From Calditrichota bacterium (GTDB taxonomy: Bacteria > Calditrichota > Calditrichia > RBG-13-44-9 > J075), in the NCBI GenBank assembly GCA_024275555.1, contig JAJRYW010000386.1:1-11910 (forward strand): a DNA stretch of 11,910 bases, written 5' to 3'. Positions 7,134 to 11,910 of this stretch are shown piece after piece; positions within the stretch are counted from its first letter, which is position 1; every line of letters starts with the position of its first letter. Below the pieces are notes generated by a model that saw only the letters and a list, made by a program, of their open reading frames with translations, was not told the origin of the DNA and did no database searches. The position numbers and the translations under genes were made by a program.

Positions 7134-7149
7134 TAGCACTGTTTTTGCT
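7134..7149 (+). promoter_or_regulatory. sigma-54-like -24/-12 element upstream of the exported-protein operon
   Basis: TAGCACT, four bases, then TTGCT matches the consensus TGGCACG-N4-TTGCW with exact spacing. The -12 GC (7147-7148) is intact, but the -24 GG dinucleotide reads AG (7135-7136), a real weakness. It would place the transcript start about 180 nt before the lipoprotein ATG. No activator gene or clear upstream activator site is seen. Confidence 0.25.
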
Positions 7150-7342
7150 GTTTAATAAGATTTTTGCATTCGAAACATCCGGAGTGGGTAAAACGGTTCC
7201 GGAACAAATACGGAAAACCATTAAGAATACGACATTCGTTTTCTGAAGCACTCAGCCGTTCCCCGGGCCAACCTATTACCGGCGCGACGGGGGACTACTA
7301 AACCGGGATTATAGAGTGTCCAATAGAATGAAAGGGGTACCC

Positions 7343-9706
7343 ATGAAAATCCGATTGGCCATAGTTGTATGGTTTGTTTTTCTACTGAGTTGTGGAGGGC
7401 CTTATAAAGCGCTAAAGCCAAAGCCGGAGCCGAGCCCGGGACAATTAGGCTATATTGAGATAAGCGACAAAGGAAAAAGTTTTAAATTAAAACCGGGTAA
7501 AAAGTATTACATCCAATTCCCGGGGCCGCGCTCTGCGGACCAGTACCTGGTTTTGCGAACCGCTCAATTGGATGCAATCGACGCTTATCTCACCGCTCAT
7601 TTCACCAATGGCAAAACACCTATGACGCCGTTGCCGGACCAGACCCCGCCGGTAGACGACTACCAGGCCTACGCGGTGGAAGCCGCCGTTCCCACCTACT
7701 ATTGGGTCATCGAAGATGTGCGCCGGGAGGTGCTGCTGAGGCTGGAGTATCGCTATGTTCAGCGCTGGCGATTCGAGTTTGAGCAGGAAAGCGAGGCCTT
7801 CCTGGCCGCCCTCCACACCAACACGATCGACCGAACCTCTTTTGAGGCCATTGGCAACACCCTCTCTCCGGATGATTTAGACCTGGATCAATTACAGAAA
7901 GATTTGGAGCAAAAATCGGAGCGCATTACCACGCTCAGCAACCGCCTGGAAAAAATCGAAGCGGTTTTCCCGGCAAACATCAAAAATTCCGACGACAAAG
8001 CCTACCTCGATTTTATGGGGCTGAAACAATCCCTGCAAAAGGAGGCCGAGTTCCAGCAATCGTATGGTTTAGTGTTGGATGTCTTCAGCAAAGAACGGAC
8101 TTCCCGGGGAAATACAGAGCAATTTGTTTCCGCCATTCCCACATTCACTACCTTTTTCTCCCAAAAAAATAATTATCCGGAGAGCGTCCAAAATGCGGTG
8201 CGGAGCGTGTTAGCCAAACGCCTGCCGGAACTGCCGGATTATTACCGGGACCTCCTGAATCGCAAAAGCGACAGCGCCCCGATCAACCTTCCCGAGGGCG
8301 TGGAAGATTTATTTAAGGAATGCAATACACCCATGGGCTCGAGTTTCTCCAGTATGGTTTCCTTTATGCGCAATTACAACCGGGCCGCCGCGGATATTGC
8401 CGCGGTAAAGAGCGATCACCAATCGCTGCAAGAGGGATTGCGCGCCGGGGAAGGATGGCCGGATAACGCCTTCTATCGCAATCTTCATGCCCGCGCCTTG
8501 GAACTGAAGAAACGTATTCCCACTGTTCGCCTGCGTGATTTCGGCAGTTACGCTACCACCCCGGGCGCAAAGGCCCTGGAGCGCGAGGCCCGCGACCTGC
8601 GCACCCGGGTGGGTAAAACCGAACAGCAGCTGCGGCGCGCCGCTGACCTGGTACCGAAAATCAATCGATTTAAAGGTCAGGGGAACTATCAGGCCATTGT
8701 GCGCGCTTTAAGATCCAACGCCGATATCGATTTTCTCCGGGAACGCTACAAAGGGGTGGATAAACTCTCCATTGAGCAGCAGGAAAAAGCCATCCGGCGA
8801 GCCATCCGGAATCAAGGCTGGGTAGCGGCGGAAACAGCCCTGCAAAACCTGCATGAGGACCGCAATTTTCTGAATCCCGGGGCGGTTTCCGGCCTGAAAC
8901 GCAGCACGGTGCGCCGCCTGGAGAATGAACTCATCAGCGCGATTGAAGCGGCTTCCCGGAAACGGGCCGAAGCCTTTATCGAAGCAAATAAAACCAACGT
9001 GAACAATGTCGAAGCGCTTTATTCCAACCCGGCTTTCCGGCCTGTTCATGAACTGACCTTCTCTTCCGGCGGCGGCCAGGAACTGCAAGCCGCTAAAAAC
9101 CGCATCAAAAATTATTTGAATGACCTGAAAACCGAGCTCTTCCCCCGCGAGGCCATCCGCACCATTTACACCGCCTTTTCCAGAAATATCCGCGACAACG
9201 GGGTGGCTAAAGCGCGGGCCATCATCATCCACGGGAAACATTACCAGGGCAAAAACCGGAAAATCCGACAGCTAATCGCCGAGGTCGATCCCATGATTGC
9301 CAAGTGGATTACCAAACCGAAGACCTATCGCAAAATATACGCGGCGCCGGTGAACCCAACTCAGCAAGATCAGAACGAGTATGTGTTCCGGTTGAATATC
9401 CGCATCCCCTCCGAGGCAAAATTCCCGGTGTTCGATATCAACATCAAGCTCCCCCGGGAAGTGGCCAAAGCCGCGGCCACGGAACAGTGGTACGATCAAA
9501 TTACCATGAACGGCAAGGTGCTCAAGAATGAAGGACGTTTCCGGATCACCGCCCCGACCAAGAGCAATAATTACGAATGCCAAATTACTCCGGTGCAGAT
9601 GCGTAAAAATCAGGACAACATCCTGGAAGTACGCTTTAAGCACGAAGCCTTTAAAATCTTGGAAATAAGCGTTATGGCCCAGCGACCGATCATCAAGAAA
9701 AATTAG
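7343..9706 (+). CDS. large lipoprotein of unknown function, 787 aa
   Basis: The start is the ATG at 7343, chosen because AAAGGGG lies five bases upstream and a compact lipoprotein signal begins there: Lys-Ile-Arg, a hydrophobic core, then the lipobox LLSC with Cys17. Upstream in-frame GTG and ATG codons (7316, 7328) would spoil this. Gly-Gly after the cysteine gives no inner-membrane retention signal, so outer-membrane anchoring is likely. The mature protein has a Pro-rich linker (24-33), a strand-rich N-terminal part (35-75), then a long helical body with a coiled-coil-like stretch (178-208) and many basic residues (420-670). A strand-rich C-terminal domain of about 110 residues (678-787) ends it. 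No family is recognised. The gene heads an apparent operon with the two exported proteins downstream, suggesting a joint envelope role such as scaffold or assembly factor. Confidence 0.85.
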   Translation: MKIRLAIVVWFVFLLSCGGPYKALKPKPEPSPGQLGYIEISDKGKSFKLKPGKKYYIQFPGPRSADQYLVLRTAQLDAIDAYLTAHFTNGKTPMTPLPDQTPPVDDYQAYAVEAAVPTYYWVIEDVRREVLLRLEYRYVQRWRFEFEQESEAFLAALHTNTIDRTSFEAIGNTLSPDDLDLDQLQKDLEQKSERITTLSNRLEKIEAVFPANIKNSDDKAYLDFMGLKQSLQKEAEFQQSYGLVLDVFSKERTSRGNTEQFVSAIPTFTTFFSQKNNYPESVQNAVRSVLAKRLPELPDYYRDLLNRKSDSAPINLPEGVEDLFKECNTPMGSSFSSMVSFMRNYNRAAADIAAVKSDHQSLQEGLRAGEGWPDNAFYRNLHARALELKKRIPTVRLRDFGSYATTPGAKALEREARDLRTRVGKTEQQLRRAADLVPKINRFKGQGNYQAIVRALRSNADIDFLRERYKGVDKLSIEQQEKAIRRAIRNQGWVAAETALQNLHEDRNFLNPGAVSGLKRSTVRRLENELISAIEAASRKRAEAFIEANKTNVNNVEALYSNPAFRPVHELTFSSGGGQELQAAKNRIKNYLNDLKTELFPREAIRTIYTAFSRNIRDNGVAKARAIIIHGKHYQGKNRKIRQLIAEVDPMIAKWITKPKTYRKIYAAPVNPTQQDQNEYVFRLNIRIPSEAKFPVFDINIKLPREVAKAAATEQWYDQITMNGKVLKNEGRFRITAPTKSNNYECQITPVQMRKNQDNILEVRFKHEAFKILEISVMAQRPIIKKN

Positions 9707-9768
9707 GGTCGCGGGATCGAAACAGCAATGAATTGAAATGGTAAGGCCATAACAGAGAGAGGAAAAAA

Positions 9769-11502
9769 ATGCAGAAAAAACTGATCATTGGCGCTGCCGC
9801 AGCGGTTGGGTTGTTAGCAATCGTGGGATTGTGGCTGGTGTTCCGGGGCGATTTGAGCGACCGGATTGTTATCCCCTACATTGCTCACCAGAAACCGCAA
9901 ATCGACCCGCATCTCCCCCACTCGGCGCCGCTTTCCGATAAGCTCGATGAAGTCCTGTTCGATGGGCTGTTCAATATTTCCGCCAACGCCAGCGGGATCG
10001 TCTACGAAGACGGGCTGGGAGAGTTCATCGATATCGATGAAGACAACATCGTCACCATTCGCTTGAACACCAAGAAAAAGTGGCACAGCAGCTTTACCAC
10101 CAAGGTGAATGATGACGAAGTAACCGTTGTCGAGGCCAGCCCGGTCTACTTTTCCGCGGCAGATTTGAACTTTACCCTGAAACGCATCCGGCGGCTGGGC
10201 AGCCTTTCTCCGGATTACATCCTGGTCTCCCAGGCGCTGGAGGATTTTGCCTTTGAAGGCCCGGACAACAACAACGAAATTCGTTTCCAGTTTAAAGGGG
10301 ACCGAATTTGGACCGAGAGCGACATTAAAGAAGTGCTCTCCTTTAAAATTCTTCCCCAGAATTCCGAGTTGATGGCCCCCAATTATTACACCGGCAGCGG
10401 TCCCTACCTGGCCGTCTCTCCCACGGAAGAGGTCACCAATTTCTATAAAAGCCCGGCCGGCTTAGCCAATATTTCTCATGTCATCCTGGCCCCTTTTGTG
10501 GACAACAGCACCTTTACCACCGAGTTGAAAAATGGCAACATCAATGTGCTGCTGGCTACACCGTTCGGAAGCCGCTCCCCCATTTTGAACGATCCGGAAG
10601 ACTTTTTCTACAAATCGAACATCAGCACCACCTTTTTTGCCTTGTTATTCAACACCCAACGTTTGGACCTCCAGCAGCGGCGGGAGTTGCGCAAGTTTAT
10701 CAACAACCGGGTGATTATGGAGCGGTTTTTCAAAGTCAACACCGAGCAGCAGCGGCATATTACCGATTACAAAGGCAATACCGACAACTACTCCGACTAT
10801 TTGAACTACAGCGTGTTTCCTTCTTCGAGTTATTATGTGGAAGAAGAGATCGTGGTTCCGGCCAAACCCCGGGGCGCGGCAAAGATGAACCTGCTCCCGG
10901 ACAGCATTAAAATCGTCAGTTGCCTCAACTATGGTCACCGGGAAGAGTTGGCCGAGTTGCTGGACATCCTGAACGATCCCCAGGTGAGCGGCGGACGCAT
11001 CCGGGCCCTGGAAGCGCCCAACGAGGCCCTTAAAGGCGGGGACTACGACGCCGTGCTGGTGGCTATCGACGGCTACAAGAGTACTTTCTTGTTCGATTTA
11101 TACACTATTTTTCTCCGTGAACCTGATCTGGCCAAACACCAGATCAACCTGAGAACCATGAAAAACGAGGCCGGGGAAACCGTTGCCGATCCGCGCTCGC
11201 TGCAGGAAGACAACAACTTCTGCCGTCTCGACGCCACCCGCTCCGGCCCGGACCAGGAAAAAATCCTGGAATTCCTGGAGAATATCTACGGATTTATGTA
11301 CACCAATCACATCGGGGATAAACAGGCCTACGCCCAATTTGTGGATGAAAACGAGCAAGAGCTGGCCCTGGGCGCCTGGCTGTTCTCCCTGCCCTCGCTG
11401 GCTTATTTCAGCACCCAGTTCGACGCCGGCAGCATCGATCTTTACGGGGTAGCCTCGCAACTCTCGACAATCGAAAAATGGCGTGAGAAAAAAGACGATT
11501 AG
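9769..11502 (+). CDS. membrane-anchored family-5 solute-binding-like protein (SBP_bac_5-related)
   Basis: This 577-aa protein has an N-terminal hydrophobic segment (5-25) without a lipobox or an evident cleavage site, so it is probably an anchored periplasmic protein. The rest resembles oligopeptide/nickel-type (family 5) solute-binding proteins: IDPHLPHSAPLSDKLDEVLFDGLF at 45-68 (the usual DPH...S..V..LYEGL), TIRLNTKKKWH at 96-106, YFSAADLNFTLKRI at 127-140 (the T-A-x-D-V-x-F-T segment), TGSGPYLAVSP at 208-218, FALLFNTQ at 290-297 with the following helix, and DYDAVLVAIDGY in the C-terminal half. Between the WH and SAADL segments about 20 residues are inserted. Family members feed peptides, metals or other ligands to ABC importers, but no permease or ATPase gene is in view. 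GAGAGG lies six bases before the ATG; the lipoprotein gene ends 62 bp upstream. Confidence 0.8.
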   Translation: MQKKLIIGAAAAVGLLAIVGLWLVFRGDLSDRIVIPYIAHQKPQIDPHLPHSAPLSDKLDEVLFDGLFNISANASGIVYEDGLGEFIDIDEDNIVTIRLNTKKKWHSSFTTKVNDDEVTVVEASPVYFSAADLNFTLKRIRRLGSLSPDYILVSQALEDFAFEGPDNNNEIRFQFKGDRIWTESDIKEVLSFKILPQNSELMAPNYYTGSGPYLAVSPTEEVTNFYKSPAGLANISHVILAPFVDNSTFTTELKNGNINVLLATPFGSRSPILNDPEDFFYKSNISTTFFALLFNTQRLDLQQRRELRKFINNRVIMERFFKVNTEQQRHITDYKGNTDNYSDYLNYSVFPSSSYYVEEEIVVPAKPRGAAKMNLLPDSIKIVSCLNYGHREELAELLDILNDPQVSGGRIRALEAPNEALKGGDYDAVLVAIDGYKSTFLFDLYTIFLREPDLAKHQINLRTMKNEAGETVADPRSLQEDNNFCRLDATRSGPDQEKILEFLENIYGFMYTNHIGDKQAYAQFVDENEQELALGAWLFSLPSLAYFSTQFDAGSIDLYGVASQLSTIEKWREKKDD

Positions 11503-11537
11503 CCGCGCTTCCCGGAGGCCTTAGGAAAGTAAGCTTG

Positions 11538-11910
11538 ATGTATATAAACAATTATTCTGCTGTAAGAGCGGTATCATTCCGGTTTAACAGAAAACGTTCC
11601 CGGCCGGCGCCTCGCAGCGCTGGCCTCTTTACAGCCGGCGGCGCTTCCGCGGTGCTGGCGCTCGTTTTTCTTGCCCTCCTTGCGATGGGAGCAAACCCTC
11701 TCTGGGCGCAGCAGCGGCAAAAGTTTCTTGTTGTGGAAAAACCGGCCAACCTGGAATTTTACAATAAGTACGAGCAAAAACTTTCTTTCCGGGAACGGCG
11801 TAACTTCCCGGCCTACCAGCCTTTTCTGATCCGGCGCTCCAAAACTTACCTGAGCGACAATTTTACCCCGGTTATGGAAGTGGCCCGGGGCAAACGGCGC
11901 TACTTTATCC
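11538..11910 (+). CDS. secreted protein of unknown function (partial, 5' end)
   Basis: The reading frame opens at the ATG at 11538-11540, with AGGAAAG eight bases upstream, and is still open at the right edge (124 codons seen). The N-terminus has a long basic region of about 30 residues, then a hydrophobic stretch (about 36-52) ending in NPLWA, after which signal peptidase I would cut before Gln58-Gln59. No twin-arginine motif or lipobox is present. The visible mature part is rich in Arg, Tyr and Phe (for example FLIRRSKTYLSDNFTPVMEV) and fits no family I recognise. It lies 35 bp after the solute-binding-like gene and is probably the third gene of the same operon. An in-frame later start would remove part of the signal, so the long form is preferred. 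Confidence 0.75.
   Translation, partial: MYINNYSAVRAVSFRFNRKRSRPAPRSAGLFTAGGASAVLALVFLALLAMGANPLWAQQRQKFLVVEKPANLEFYNKYEQKLSFRERRNFPAYQPFLIRRSKTYLSDNFTPVMEVARGKRRYFI

Larger units (their letters stand above)
6587..7342. other. long non-coding region with inverted repeats
   Basis: These 756 bp, between the divergent hicBA and the lipoprotein operon, contain no supported gene and are AT-rich. Four inverted repeats follow one another: ATTACG/CGTAAT (6689-6706), ATTTGCC/GGCAAAT (6733-6766), a 10-bp stem with one bulged T (6787-6820), and a GC-rich imperfect stem (6852-6876). Further right are a sigma-54-like element (7134-7149) and a palindrome GTTCCGGAAC (7196-7205). The region should hold the promoters of both flanking operons. 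Individual short repeats of this size are expected by chance in AT-rich DNA, so only the clustering is notable. Confidence 0.5.

Noticed and set aside
7316..7342. Upstream GTG/ATG starts for the lipoprotein gene
   Set aside because: They would place extra residues before a well-formed lipoprotein signal and sit before, not after, the AAAGGGG ribosome site.
8708..9241. 177-codon minus-strand open frame inside the lipoprotein gene
   Set aside because: It is an antisense shadow of a GC-rich coding stretch, with no recognisable domain or ribosome site.

Overview
The window reads as chromosomal DNA of a Gram-negative-type bacterium. It has a lipoprotein and other exported proteins, undecaprenyl-phosphate sugar chemistry, and a deacetylase of the kind found in exosortase/PEP-CTERM exopolysaccharide loci. 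Base composition is roughly balanced, with AT-rich spacers. A deep-branching lineage (FCB-type or similar) would fit, but nothing here fixes the phylum. No tRNA, rRNA, CRISPR array or insertion sequence was seen.

Left part (1-2515, minus strand): a sugar-1-phosphate transferase is followed directly (TAA then ATG) by a DUF3473-type polysaccharide deacetylase. After 259 bp, which holds a plausible promoter, comes a STAS-domain anti-sigma-factor antagonist that runs off the left edge. The first two genes probably start and modify a surface polysaccharide; the third is a signalling protein. A 392-bp spacer separates them from a divergent pgsA-like gene (2908-3513, plus), which makes phosphatidylglycerophosphate. 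That gene converges on aroC (3558-4874, minus), a chorismate synthase with a C-terminal extension resembling an AroQ chorismate mutase helix bundle.

Middle (4875-7342, minus strand): a small helical orphan protein (5157-5630) ends in a clear intrinsic terminator (5049-5077). Next comes a HicB/HicA toxin-antitoxin pair with overlapping genes in hicB-hicA order. A 756-bp non-coding stretch follows, with several inverted repeats and a sigma-54-like element.

Right part (7343-11910, plus strand): three closely spaced genes, each with an export signal. They encode a 787-aa lipoprotein of no recognised family, a membrane-anchored protein resembling family-5 (oligopeptide/nickel) solute-binding proteins but without a lipobox or nearby permease genes, and the start of a further secreted protein. 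This apparent cell-envelope operon is the least explained part of the window and the best candidate for an undescribed system.
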